A DNA stretch of 52,277 nt from an uncultured Bifidobacterium sp. (lineage in GTDB: Bacteria; Actinomycetota; Actinomycetes; Actinomycetales; Bifidobacteriaceae): positions 1 through 52,277 of the forward strand of contig CALNAE010000127.1 in NCBI GenBank assembly GCA_937874315.1. The letters are read 5' to 3'. The notes below the pieces were generated by a model. The model worked only from the letters and a program-made list of their open reading frames with translations, did no database searches and was not told the origin of the DNA. Positions 7,964 through 16,873 of the stretch are shown piece by piece (positions within the stretch are counted from its first letter, which is position 1; the number at the start of each line of letters is the position of its first letter). The position numbers and the translations under genes are program-made.

Positions 7964-8614
7964 CTACTGCACCAGCACGACCACAATCGGCCCGGAGATA
8001 CCCGAAACCTGCTCCACGACACCGACGCCCAAGGTGTTGGCGACGTCCTGCGCCGTGGCCTTATCCGTTTCGTTCTGATACATCACGACGCTGCTCGCGG
8101 GAATCTGCCCGGATGCATTGCGAGATGTCACGCTCGTATAACCGCTCTGCGTGAGCAAGCTCGCCTTCTGCGCGGCGTGTCCGGTGATGGTCGTGGCATT
8201 GGTGACCACCACGGCCGTCGCCTTGTTCACGGCCTGCGTCGTCGGCGCGCTCGTGGAGGGGGAACTGGACTGCGTCGAAGCGGAGGCCGAGGATGACGCG
8301 GCGTCCGAGGAGCTGGACGCGGCACCGGATGCGGCGCTCTTCGTGGCGCTTGCGGATGCGGCGGATTTCGAGGCGGTGGCAGTAGTCGACGTCGCCTGGG
8401 AGGACCACGGCATGCGGATGTTCGACGCCTCGCCGGAATACACGCCCCATGCGATGGCCCCGGCCAAAATCGCCACCAGCAGGACGACGAGGTACGGAAG
8501 CAACCGGCTGGGCAATGAGGTCTTGCCCCGGTGAGCCCCCACCGGTCCCGCCGGTGGGTTGTCGAATTCATCGCGCGCATACGACGCATAGGTACCTTGT
8601 TCGTTTCGAGCCAT
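7964..8614 (-). CDS. LytR_C-domain membrane protein
   Basis: The protein has 216 residues from the ATG at 8614, which follows AAGGAAGGGACAGTC. A short cytosolic region (1-37) ends in basic residues, and a membrane helix spans about 38-60. A long Ala/Ser/Thr-rich linker (about 75-120) would cross the cell wall. The last 90 residues (AVVVTNATTITGHAAQKASLLTQ..., ending GPIVVVLVQ) fit the LytR_C domain, found at the C-terminus of LytR-CpsA-Psr proteins or alone on a membrane anchor. The catalytic LCP domain is absent. A role in cell-wall polymer metabolism is a family-level inference. It lies upstream of csp on the same strand. Confidence 0.82.
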   Translation of the reverse strand: MARNEQGTYASYARDEFDNPPAGPVGAHRGKTSLPSRLLPYLVVLLVAILAGAIAWGVYSGEASNIRMPWSSQATSTTATASKSAASASATKSAASGAASSSSDAASSSASASTQSSSPSTSAPTTQAVNKATAVVVTNATTITGHAAQKASLLTQSGYTSVTSRNASGQIPASSVVMYQNETDKATAQDVANTLGVGVVEQVSGISGPIVVVLVQ

Positions 8615-8745
8615 GACTGTCCCTTCCTTGTTCCACAACATAGTGTAACGACCACGGGTGTCCAAATGCGATATCCGCGAAGCATATACCATTTGTCCAC
8701 AGCGGAACATCGCCTTAGGCAGCCCACTTCCTACAGTGATGTGCT

Positions 8746-9480
8746 ATGACCGAATCCCATATCAAGCCATTGGCCGAGCTGATCGACCCGGGTTGGGCGG
8801 ACGCGCTGGCCGACGTCGAACCGGATATCCATCGCATGGGCGACTTTCTCAGGACGGAGATCGCGGCCGGCAGACGCTTTCTGCCCGCAAGCCATAACAT
8901 TCTCAGAGCCTTCACCATCCCCTTCGCGGACATTAAGGTGCTCATCGTGGGTCAGGATCCGTATCCCACGCCCGGCCACCCCGTCGGATTGAGTTTCTGC
9001 GTCTCGCCATCGGTGCAGCCGCTGCCCAAGAGCCTGATCAACATCTACAAGGAACTGGTGGACGATCTTGGCGTTGCGACCCCCGCGAATGGAGATCTGA
9101 CGCCGTGGACCCGCCGTGGCGTCATGCTGCTCAACCGATGCCTCACCGTACAGGTCGGCAGGCCCAACAGTCATCAGGGCAGAGGTTGGGAGAAAATAAC
9201 CGAAGCCGCCATACGCGCGCTCAACGCCCGCACCGACGACCACGGCCGACCACGGCCGCTGGTGGCCATTCTCTGGGGGCGCAACGCCCAGGGTCTGGCA
9301 CCGCTGTTGACGAACGCCACGATCATCGCCTCACCTCACCCCAGTCCCCTGTCCGCCTCACGTGGCTTCTTCGGCTCTCATCCCTTCTCCCGAGCCAATG
9401 ACGCCCTGATCTCCATGGGCGCCGAACCGATCGACTGGGCCTTGCCGCCCACGGCGTCATCAGCCGCCTCTCATCAGTGA
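8746..9480 (+). CDS. ung: Uracil-DNA glycosylase
   Basis: The 244-residue family 1 enzyme removes uracil from DNA to start base excision repair. The water-activating motif GQDPYPTPG contains Asp71, and the minor-groove loop HPSPLSASRGFFGSHPF contains His198. Length and both motifs are normal for Ung; the residue after PLSA is Ser, where many homologues have Tyr. TACAGT lies 8 bases before the ATG and no ribosome binding site is seen, so the transcript may be leaderless. It is divergent from the LytR_C gene and precedes the moxR operon. Confidence 0.97.
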   Translation: MTESHIKPLAELIDPGWADALADVEPDIHRMGDFLRTEIAAGRRFLPASHNILRAFTIPFADIKVLIVGQDPYPTPGHPVGLSFCVSPSVQPLPKSLINIYKELVDDLGVATPANGDLTPWTRRGVMLLNRCLTVQVGRPNSHQGRGWEKITEAAIRALNARTDDHGRPRPLVAILWGRNAQGLAPLLTNATIIASPHPSPLSASRGFFGSHPFSRANDALISMGAEPIDWALPPTASSAASHQ

Positions 9481-9484
9481 TGGT

Positions 9485-9490
9485 TACAAT
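9485..9490 (+). promoter_or_regulatory. Possible -10 element of the moxR operon
   Basis: TACAAT lies just after the ung stop codon. Transcription starting 6-8 bases later would give a leader of about 17-40 bases, depending on which ATG is used. No clear -35 was found. Confidence 0.4.
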
Positions 9491-9534
9491 GCGAAGAGAA
9501 CACACCGTACCCCATGCCCGATAGAGTGAAAACC

Positions 9535-10611
9535 ATGGCTTTATTCCCACAGCAACCAACCAATCCACCACAACCGTCCACGGCCAACAGACCGGCGCCA
9601 CCGACTGGCGGCGGCTCGGCCCTCACCAAGGATGACGTGACCCGTGCACGGACACTGGCCAATCGCATTCGCGCACGCTTCTCCTACACGTTGGTCGGCC
9701 AGAGCGCGTTGCGGGAGTCTTTGATCGTGGCACTGGTCGCGGGTGGTCACATCCTCATCGAATCGGTGCCCGGCCTGGCGAAAACCACAGCCGCGCAGAC
9801 GCTCGCCACATCGGTGTCCGGGTCCTTCAAACGCGTGCAGTGCACGCCGGATCTCATGCCTTCCGATCTGGTGGGCACGCAGGTCTTCGACTTCTCCACG
9901 CAACGCTTCTCCACGCAGATCGGCCCCATCCACGCTAATTTCGTGTTGCTGGACGAGATCAACCGTTCCAACGCGAAGACCCAATCCGCCATGCTCGAAG
10001 CGATGGCCGAGGGCGCCACCACCATCGGAGGCGAACGTATCGCGCTGCCGCAACCGTTCATGGTCATCGCCACGCAGAACCCCATCGAGGAGGAAGGCAC
10101 CTTCAACCTGCCGGAAGCCCAGATGGATCGGTTCATGATCAAGGCGGTGATGACCTATCCATCCGCCGACGAAGAGCAACGGATGCTGGATATGCTCACC
10201 AAACGCGGATCGGATATTCTCGACGCCTCGATTCCGACGCACGATGTCATATCCCTGCAGGACGTCGAGTTCCTACGCTCCGCGTCGCGCCGCGTCCACG
10301 TCACCGAAGCCATCATGCAGTACGCCGTCGATCTGTCCGCGACGACACGCGGAGCCGGCACTCATCCCGTGCAGGGGCTGGCCTCGCTGGTGCGTCTGGG
10401 CGCGAGCCCCCGCGCATCCATCGGATTGCTGCGCACCGGTCAGGCTCGCGCACTGCTTGCGGGCCGTGACTATGTGATTCCCGAAGACATCAAGGATTTC
10501 GCGCATGAGGTACTCAGGCATCGCATCATCCTGACCTTCGAGGCTCTGGCCGACGGCGTCACCACCGATCAGGTCATCGACTCCATCGTGAAGGCGGTTC
10601 CCGTTCCATGA
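9535..10611 (+). CDS. MoxR-family AAA+ ATPase
   Basis: The protein has 358 residues from the ATG at 9535; an ATG at 9514 is possible and neither has a strong ribosome binding site. After a Pro/Gln-rich stretch, the AAA+ core shows a Walker A variant ESVPGLAKT (76-84), Walker B VLLDEINR (137-144) and the sensor region ATQNPIEEEGTF typical of MoxR. MoxR ATPases act as chaperones that help mature VWA-domain partners, and VWA genes lie three and four positions downstream. Its stop overlaps the DUF58 start by four bases (ATGA). It is the first gene of a set of overlapping genes. Confidence 0.95.
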   Translation: MALFPQQPTNPPQPSTANRPAPPTGGGSALTKDDVTRARTLANRIRARFSYTLVGQSALRESLIVALVAGGHILIESVPGLAKTTAAQTLATSVSGSFKRVQCTPDLMPSDLVGTQVFDFSTQRFSTQIGPIHANFVLLDEINRSNAKTQSAMLEAMAEGATTIGGERIALPQPFMVIATQNPIEEEGTFNLPEAQMDRFMIKAVMTYPSADEEQRMLDMLTKRGSDILDASIPTHDVISLQDVEFLRSASRRVHVTEAIMQYAVDLSATTRGAGTHPVQGLASLVRLGASPRASIGLLRTGQARALLAGRDYVIPEDIKDFAHEVLRHRIILTFEALADGVTTDQVIDSIVKAVPVP

Positions 10612-11564
10612 TCGACAGCACTCAATCCGGCGAACGGGTACGCAAGCGGATCGAGGCACTCGGCACCACCATCTCCCTGCCCACGGTTCGCAGAGCCCTG
10701 GGTTCCCTAGAGGGCGAACATGCGTCGAATCGCCGCTTCGGAAGCGATGACGTCATGGATATCCGCGCGTACATTCCAGGCGACGAGGCACGCCTTATCG
10801 ACTGGAAAACGAGCGCGCGCGCAGGTCGGCCGATGGTCGTGCAACGTGAACGACTGGTCACCTCACGCGTCTGGATGCTGCTCGATGTCGGCCGCGAGAT
10901 GCAGGGGTCCTGCCCTTCCGGCGAACATGCCTACGAGGTGGCCGCCAACGCCCTGTGCATGTTCGCCGCTCTGAGCCTGAAGCGCAGCGACGATGTGTCT
11001 TTGGTGTTCGGAAACTCCTCATCGATCGTGCGCATTCCCTTCCACGGCGGTCTGGCGCAATTCGAACACACCTTGGACACGGCGCTGGCGCATGACTGGC
11101 ATGAGCCACGCAACATCGACGCGCTGCTGCACTATGCGCGTCGGCTGCGCGACCGCAACGCGCTGATCATTCTGGCCACCGATGAACACGCCATCACCCA
11201 GCGTCATCTTCGTGCGATTCGCGCCATCGCGCAGACGCATCCGCTCGTGGTGATCGACGTCGCGACGTTGAATCCCTTCATGCCCCGGGCCGCACACGCG
11301 CTCGACGGCGTGACGCTGCGTCGCGTGCCGGCGTTTCTCAAAACCCCGGCCACTGCGAACGAGGTGTCCACCCACCGCGAATTCATGGCCACGGCTCTGC
11401 ACAGGGAGCTGACGTCGTATGGCTCGACGCTGATCCGTTCGGATTCCAGCGACGCCATGTTCACCCACGTCATCCGAATCGTCTCGGCGAGTGCCGGCAG
11501 GTTCAAACTCGCGAATCTTTCGCCGAGTTCGCCTGCACCTACTCCGGGAGGCGGCGATCAATGA
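10608..11564 (+). CDS. DUF58 domain protein
   Basis: The protein has 318 residues. The DUF58 signature DIRAYIPGDEARLIDWKTS lies in the first quarter of the protein, followed by a degenerate VWA-like fold (VWMLLDVGREMQG). DUF58 proteins are standard partners in MoxR operons and are thought to work with the ATPase on VWA proteins; their exact biochemistry is unknown. Unlike many homologues it has no N-terminal membrane helices, so it is probably cytosolic. ATGA overlaps join it to the genes on both sides. Confidence 0.9.
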   Translation: MIDSTQSGERVRKRIEALGTTISLPTVRRALGSLEGEHASNRRFGSDDVMDIRAYIPGDEARLIDWKTSARAGRPMVVQRERLVTSRVWMLLDVGREMQGSCPSGEHAYEVAANALCMFAALSLKRSDDVSLVFGNSSSIVRIPFHGGLAQFEHTLDTALAHDWHEPRNIDALLHYARRLRDRNALIILATDEHAITQRHLRAIRAIAQTHPLVVIDVATLNPFMPRAAHALDGVTLRRVPAFLKTPATANEVSTHREFMATALHRELTSYGSTLIRSDSSDAMFTHVIRIVSASAGRFKLANLSPSSPAPTPGGGDQ

Positions 11565-12094
11565 CGATGACGACGCTATCCGTCAGCGGTGATCTGCACC
11601 CCGATGCGACGATTTCCAGCGGTCCCATTCTCGTCGTCGCGCTGTCGGCGTGTCTGGCCCTGGCCCTGTTGCTCGCCCTGCTCGCGCTCGCGGCGCATCG
11701 TCTGAAACGGCGGCCACGCACCGCCGTCCGGCAGGGTGCGCATAGCGGTGCGAACGCCAAAGGTCCCTGGCACACGCGTGTCGATGCCATCATCGCACAA
11801 TACGAGGAGGGAACGCTTGAACGTGACGCGGCCTTCACCGCCTTGGCCAAGGTGGCCCGCGACTATGCCAGCCACATTTCAGGCAAGGACATGAGTTCGC
11901 ACACGCTCGCGGACATCAGTCGAACACCTCGCAATCCCGGCAACCGGCATGGCCTTGATCTGCTCAAGCAGACCATTGCCGCGTTGTACCCCCCTGAATT
12001 CGCCGACGCGGCATGGAACGCGGCGGCGCAGGACGCCAGCGTGGAACAGGCCGGCGAATGGGTGCTTCGGTTGGTGGAAAGGTGGCGTCGATGA
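11561..12094 (+). CDS. Small single-pass membrane protein of the moxR operon
   Basis: The protein has 177 residues. A membrane helix spans about 23-46 (ILVVALSACLALALLLALLALAAH). A basic stretch and a soluble helical domain follow, containing DAIIAQYEEGTLERDAAF and ending in a Trp-rich tail. No enzymatic motif is seen. Its place between DUF58 and the first VWA gene is where DUF4381-like proteins sit in BatA/BatB operons, so a scaffold role for the complex is a reasonable guess. Overlaps of four bases at both ends indicate translational coupling. Confidence 0.75.
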   Translation: MTMTTLSVSGDLHPDATISSGPILVVALSACLALALLLALLALAAHRLKRRPRTAVRQGAHSGANAKGPWHTRVDAIIAQYEEGTLERDAAFTALAKVARDYASHISGKDMSSHTLADISRTPRNPGNRHGLDLLKQTIAALYPPEFADAAWNAAAQDASVEQAGEWVLRLVERWRR

Positions 12095-13152
12095 CCACAT
12101 TGACCTGGCAATGGCCTTGGGCCGCCCTCGCCGCTATCGCGGCCGCGGTCGTGACGATACTGCTACTCGTGCTGTTCGCGCGACGCGGATCCGACAAACC
12201 CATACTGGTCTTCAGCCTTGCCGATGACCTACACACCGAAGAGGCGACAAGACTGTTCAAGCGGTGGCGAGTGCTGAGCCGCATCGCGGTGGCTCTTCTG
12301 ACGGTGTCGCTGGCGCTCTCGATCGCCCTGATCGCCCGGCCATCCGTGGTCGATCAGGGCGAGGAGCGCGCCAGCAGCCGGGACATCGTGCTGTGTCTGG
12401 ACGTTTCCGGATCGACGCTGCCTTACGATCGACAGGTCATCGACACCTACACCGATCTGGTCTCGCACTTCCAAGGTGAACGCATCGCCCTGAGCATTTT
12501 CAATTCGACGTCGCGCACCGTGTTCCCGCTCACGGACGACTATGCCCTGGTGACGACACAGCTGAAATCGGCCAGCGCGATCCTGCGCAAGGTGCAGTCG
12601 CAGAACGATATCGACAAGATGAGCGACAAGGACTATCAAAAGATCTCCGATTGGCTGGACGGCACCCAGAATCGCAGGGACTCCACCTCGCTGATCGGCG
12701 ATGGGCTGGTCAGTTGCGCGGCGATGCTGCCCGGCTTCGACTATGGTGCGGGGCAGTCGACCACATCGAATCAACGCCGTGCCAGTTCCATCGTGCTGGC
12801 CACCGATAACGTGGTCTCCGGAACGCCGACCTACTCCCTGCAACAGGCGCTGGATCTCACGCAACGCGCCAAAATCACCGTGGATGGGCTGTTTTCCGGG
12901 CCCAAACAAAGCGATTCGGATGACGCCACCGTTCAGATGAGGAACGAGATCGAATCGCATGGAGGTGCCTTCCACACGCAGACCGCCACAAATTCGGTGG
13001 ACGACCTGGTGAGGGATATCGAACGGCGCAAGGACGTGGAGAACCAGCGACATCACCAGACCGCCATCGTCGATGCACCGTTCTGGTGGATGCTGACCAT
13101 GGCCGCCGCGGTGTTGGCGTGGCTGGCGGTTAGTTGGAGGCTGAGACGATGA
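12091..13152 (+). CDS. VWA-domain membrane protein, BatA-like
   Basis: The protein has 353 residues from the ATG at 12091, chosen because it overlaps the upstream TGA like its neighbours. Membrane helices lie near 10-29 and 62-82. The von Willebrand A domain follows with a MIDAS metal site, Asp104-x-Ser106-x-Ser108 in CLDVSGS. A third helix lies close to the C-terminus (ending WLAVSWRLRR). This arrangement matches the BatA type of Bacteroides aerotolerance operons and actinobacterial relatives, in which a MoxR ATPase acts on membrane-bound VWA proteins facing outward. The substrate is unknown. Confidence 0.88.
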   Translation: MTTLTWQWPWAALAAIAAAVVTILLLVLFARRGSDKPILVFSLADDLHTEEATRLFKRWRVLSRIAVALLTVSLALSIALIARPSVVDQGEERASSRDIVLCLDVSGSTLPYDRQVIDTYTDLVSHFQGERIALSIFNSTSRTVFPLTDDYALVTTQLKSASAILRKVQSQNDIDKMSDKDYQKISDWLDGTQNRRDSTSLIGDGLVSCAAMLPGFDYGAGQSTTSNQRRASSIVLATDNVVSGTPTYSLQQALDLTQRAKITVDGLFSGPKQSDSDDATVQMRNEIESHGGAFHTQTATNSVDDLVRDIERRKDVENQRHHQTAIVDAPFWWMLTMAAAVLAWLAVSWRLRR

Positions 13153-14174
13153 ACGGGATGACGATACGCCCTATGATGGGCTGGCCGGTGGGAATCGCCA
13201 TCGCGCTTATCATGATCGCCGCGGCGGCATTCAGCGTCGTGGCGTATATCCGCACGCGCTCGTCGAGCGATGAAACGATCCCGGCGTGCATACGCAGAAC
13301 GTTGATCTGTCTGCTGATAGCCGGCATGGCCCTAACCCCCAGCGTGGTCACCACGACGACATCGCGGGCCGTCAATGCCACGGATGTCGTCGTGGCCGTC
13401 GATGTGACGGGATCCATGGGAGTCGACGACGCCCACTACGGCTCCGCATCTGCCCAAACCCGTCTGGCAACCGCGAAGAATGCAATTTTCGGTCTGACGC
13501 AGATGTATGCGAATTCCAGCTTCGCCGCGATTCGATTCGGCGTGGCCGGCACCCTTGATGTCCCGCTGACTCCCGATACGTTGGCGATCCGCAATTGGTC
13601 CGACGCCCTGAGCGTCGAGTCCACGGCCACCTCGACCGGATCTAATCTGGACGCGCCGCTCAATCAGCTGTTGGTGACGCTCAAATCCATCCGGCAGAGC
13701 CATCCGGACGACGCGATCGTGCTGTATATGATCACGGACGGCGAACAGACCGCTTCCGGCAGCAGACGGACCTTCTCGTCGCTGCGCCAGTATCTCGACG
13801 ATGCCTTCACCATCGGCGTCGGCTCCGCGCAGGGTGGAAAGATACCCCTGACTACGACCGGTTCACCGCAGGGCTCCACGAAAGGCCCGTGGGTCAATGA
13901 TCCGAGTACCGGCAAACCGGGCATCTCGAAGATGGACGCACAGAACCTCGTCGATATCGCCGACGAGATGAACGGCAAATCCGTGGTGATGGACGCCACG
14001 CACACCATCGCCAACGCGGATTCCACAAAGGTTTCCAAGCAGTGGAGGGTCACCCAGACGCCAAAACGCAGAGAGCGGATTTCACCCATCGTCTGGCCAT
14101 TCGCGATTGCCACGACGGTGCTGTTGATATGGGAGCTGGGGGCGTGGATCGCCTCGTCACGGAGGATGCTATGA
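13149..14174 (+). CDS. VWA-domain membrane protein, BatB-like
   Basis: The protein has 341 residues. Two N-terminal membrane helices (about 13-34 and 50-68) precede a VWA domain with a complete MIDAS motif, Asp85-x-Thr87-x-Ser89 in AVDVTGSMG. Its later MIDAS positions fall around ITDGEQTASG. A C-terminal helix ends before RRML. It is paired with the BatA-like protein directly upstream, and ATGA overlaps join both ends. Two differing VWA proteins in tandem after moxR is the usual Bat layout. Confidence 0.88.
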   Translation: MNGMTIRPMMGWPVGIAIALIMIAAAAFSVVAYIRTRSSSDETIPACIRRTLICLLIAGMALTPSVVTTTTSRAVNATDVVVAVDVTGSMGVDDAHYGSASAQTRLATAKNAIFGLTQMYANSSFAAIRFGVAGTLDVPLTPDTLAIRNWSDALSVESTATSTGSNLDAPLNQLLVTLKSIRQSHPDDAIVLYMITDGEQTASGSRRTFSSLRQYLDDAFTIGVGSAQGGKIPLTTTGSPQGSTKGPWVNDPSTGKPGISKMDAQNLVDIADEMNGKSVVMDATHTIANADSTKVSKQWRVTQTPKRRERISPIVWPFAIATTVLLIWELGAWIASSRRML

Positions 14175-14776
14175 ACGCTCGACCATCGAATGACCCCACC
14201 GCCGAGAATACCGTTGCAGCCGCGCCGACGGCCCGGCATCCACATCCACATCGCATGTTGAGCATCGCATTGCTGATCGGCGCGGCGGCACTGATCCTTG
14301 TGGCCGCATGGTGTGCGCTCAACCTTTCCGCCATCCAAAGCTACAATCAGGCGACCCAGGCACTGACCGGCAACATCAAGGCGTTCCAGACGTCGGGCAC
14401 CGATCTGAGCACCCTGCGTACTCGCCAACAGCAGACCGATGAACAGTTCGCCGGGGCAGGGACCTTCCAACAGGTTCTCCTGCCTGAGGTGAGTCGGTCG
14501 GTTCGAGCCAATACCGTCGTCTCGCGTACGCTGACCGAACTGATCAACCAAGCCTTGAAGCAGAAAAACGGCACGGATTCCAAACACTCCGGTCCATCTT
14601 CCTCGAGTTCCTCGTCATCCAGCTCGTCGCCGACTTCGGCAAGCGATGGTTCATTGACCGATGAGCAGCGCAAGAAGGTGGAGGAATTGCTCAAATCGAA
14701 CGATCGGTCCGCCTCATCGAGTTCGACCAGCCAGCCGCAGCAGTCCGGCGGCAATGCCAGCGTCAAGCCCTGGTGA
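14171..14776 (+). CDS. Ser-rich single-pass membrane protein
   Basis: The protein has 201 residues. A membrane helix spans about 31-54 after a His/Pro-rich cytosolic start. Residues 60-135 look helical (YNQATQALTGNIKAF). A run of serines with few interruptions (about 142-158) follows, then a charged helix (LTDEQRKKVEELLK) and a Ser/Gln-rich tail ending VKPW. I recognise no catalytic motif. It is coupled by ATGA to the BatB gene, so it probably belongs to the same membrane complex. Similar proteins seem to occur at this place in bifidobacteria, but I cannot name a family with certainty. Confidence 0.75.
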   Translation: MNARPSNDPTAENTVAAAPTARHPHPHRMLSIALLIGAAALILVAAWCALNLSAIQSYNQATQALTGNIKAFQTSGTDLSTLRTRQQQTDEQFAGAGTFQQVLLPEVSRSVRANTVVSRTLTELINQALKQKNGTDSKHSGPSSSSSSSSSSSPTSASDGSLTDEQRKKVEELLKSNDRSASSSSTSQPQQSGGNASVKPW

Positions 14777-14933
14777 CCGGTAGGCCCCGCATCGAACCGA
14801 CCTGCGCAACCATGCACTGATGGGGACACGGACCGCCGGCAGCGACACGCCGGGGCCGATCGCGGCTCGGGCCTTCGACCACAGTGCCATGCTCGGCCCC
14901 GGTCAACCACCAGTCTCACGCTTGACTGGGTCC

Positions 14934-15248
14934 ATGACTACACAACCGGGCTTCCCCAGCGACGCACAGTATCCGATATCCGCCGATCCGTTCGCTACGA
15001 CGTTGGGTGCAGCCGCATGTCAATGTCTGACGACTGCAAATCAGATCCAGTCTCAGCTCACACGGTTGCTCTATTCCACGCGCAACGCTCTCGACGGCTT
15101 CGACGCCGCGCAGCGTGCAAGCCGTGGTCTTGATTGGACAGGGGCCGCGGCGACGTTTTTCCGCACTGACGTCGAATCTTTGACGTGGCAAAGCGCCCTG
15201 ATCAACGAACGACTCGAAACCGTGCGTCGCGCGCTGGCTGCGGGGTGA
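14934..15248 (+). CDS. WXG100-like protein
   Basis: The protein has 104 residues from the ATG at 14934, which gives the usual WXG100 size; in-frame ATGs at 14820 and 14889 would add up to 38 residues without domain character. Two predicted helices flank the turn motif W68-T-G70 (LDWTGAAATFFR). Unlike the protein at 5330 it ends soon after the second helix and shows no YxxxD/E motif. In ESX pairs often only one partner carries the signal, so it may dimerise with the hydrolase N-terminus encoded next door. Its stop overlaps an in-frame GTG of that gene (GTGA). Confidence 0.7.
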   Translation: MTTQPGFPSDAQYPISADPFATTLGAAACQCLTTANQIQSQLTRLLYSTRNALDGFDAAQRASRGLDWTGAAATFFRTDVESLTWQSALINERLETVRRALAAG

Positions 15249-15253
15249 TCACG

Positions 15254-16786
15254 ATGGCATGGGAAGTTTCATCCAACATCTACGGCGGCATCCGATACAG
15301 TCCCGCGACCTTCGAGGAATACCGCGCGATCGCCGGAGCCTTGGACGAGTGCGCGGCGGAGCTATCGGCGCTGGCGAGCGCATGGGCGAGCGCGGGCCTG
15401 CAGATCCGATCCAGGCAGACGGCTGCGCTCTGCCCGATGCTCACGGGCGGCGACTTGCCACGAAACGCCGATCTTACGAACATTCGGCATAGCACGCTGC
15501 CATTAGACCAGCTCCGTGACATCTGCGACCGGCAAGCCGCTGATTGCACGCGGGTGGCCGAGCGTGTCGGCACCCTCGCCAGACTGCTGATCCGGGCTCA
15601 CGCCCTCTACGCCGAAGCGGAAACCAGGTCGCGAGAGACGCTCGACGCCACGATACAAGGCTCCATGACTCTACTGCCGATGCACACCAGCGCCGCATTG
15701 GGCATATGGGCACTGGCCGGGGCTTTCACCAAGGGAGGAACGAGTCGGGGACCTAGCGGCATAGGAGGGCTCAGCGCGACATCATGGGCGCATCAGGGCG
15801 TCGCGCGCGCCCTGGCAAGAGCCGCGGATCCGATAGGGCCGCTGATCGCGGGCCGACAGACCGTGGCTGCGGGGGCCGAACGGCTGACGCCCCTTACCAA
15901 GCGCCTCGCCGACACCGATCAGGGCGATATCTTGACCGTGACCCGTATACCCGCACGAGCACCGGTGGTCACCGCCGTGCATGGCATGAACGAGGCGCTG
16001 AGCAATCTGCAACGGCTCGGTTCGCAGCGTCGTGATGACCAGGCCTCGTCGGATTCCTCCTCACCGAATTCGGCGAGCGGATTGGATTACGCCACCATCG
16101 CCATCCAGCGATATCGTAAATCCGATGGGGCCAACGCGTGGCTCGTGACGATCCCCGGTACGGATGGGCAGCCTGATTCTCCCTTCGGTTGGCTGCAGAA
16201 TGTGGAGGCGATGAGTGCCGACCCCGATCAGCGTCGGCAGGCGGACAGCGTTCGTCTCGTGCGCGAGGCCATGGACCGCTCCGGCATCGCCGTGGACGAT
16301 GATGTGGTGCTTGTCGGCCATTCACAAGGCGGCATCGTGGCGGCGGCCATCGCCAGCGATGAACAGGAACGATATTCCATCGCCCACGTACTCACCGCGG
16401 GCTCGCCCATAGCCAACCATCCCATCCCCGAACGCACGTGGGTGACCAGCATCGAAATGGAGGACGAACTGGTCGCCGAGCTCGACGGCAGCTCGAATCC
16501 ACAGACCGAGGGATGGCTGACCATACGGGGTGCGGTTCATGAACAAGATGGCATGAGCATACCGGCTACGCCGTTTGAGGCGAGTCCCGTCACCGATGTC
16601 GGCGATGACAGGCAGATCAGTCATGGCCTGCAATTCCACCAGGCCGCATATCGCAACGCGGAAGGACTCGGTTCCCCCGCCGTGCAACGCCACGAGCGGC
16701 ATTTCGAGGACGTGCTCGAGGGCACGTTGGTGGAGACGAGCTATTGGCAGGGCCGGATGTCACAGCGCACGAGTGGTGGCGAATAG
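15254..16786 (+). CDS. Alpha/beta hydrolase with N-terminal ESX-like helical domain
   Basis: The protein has 510 residues from the ATG at 15254, which follows GGGGTGA; a GTG at 15245 overlapping the upstream TGA is possible. Residues 15-135 are helical, with a W44-x-x-x-G48 turn and Y119-A-E-A-E123, the same YxxxE pattern as in the WXG100 protein at 5330. A Gly/Ala-rich segment (about 150-215) links to an alpha/beta hydrolase domain (about 280-490). Its nucleophile elbow is GHSQGG with Ser357, DSP/TD acidic residues lie nearby, and His457 or His462 is the likely catalytic base. There is no signal peptide. The best reading is a lipase- or esterase-like enzyme exported by, or bound to, a type VII system. 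The substrate is unknown. Confidence 0.8.
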   Translation: MAWEVSSNIYGGIRYSPATFEEYRAIAGALDECAAELSALASAWASAGLQIRSRQTAALCPMLTGGDLPRNADLTNIRHSTLPLDQLRDICDRQAADCTRVAERVGTLARLLIRAHALYAEAETRSRETLDATIQGSMTLLPMHTSAALGIWALAGAFTKGGTSRGPSGIGGLSATSWAHQGVARALARAADPIGPLIAGRQTVAAGAERLTPLTKRLADTDQGDILTVTRIPARAPVVTAVHGMNEALSNLQRLGSQRRDDQASSDSSSPNSASGLDYATIAIQRYRKSDGANAWLVTIPGTDGQPDSPFGWLQNVEAMSADPDQRRQADSVRLVREAMDRSGIAVDDDVVLVGHSQGGIVAAAIASDEQERYSIAHVLTAGSPIANHPIPERTWVTSIEMEDELVAELDGSSNPQTEGWLTIRGAVHEQDGMSIPATPFEASPVTDVGDDRQISHGLQFHQAAYRNAEGLGSPAVQRHERHFEDVLEGTLVETSYWQGRMSQRTSGGE

Positions 16787-16873
16787 CCGATGCCCATTGC
16801 GATCCACCCACCGTAAGGGACGAACGCCGTGTCGATCACTTCTGGTTCACGGCTGACGCTAATCTAGGGTGCT

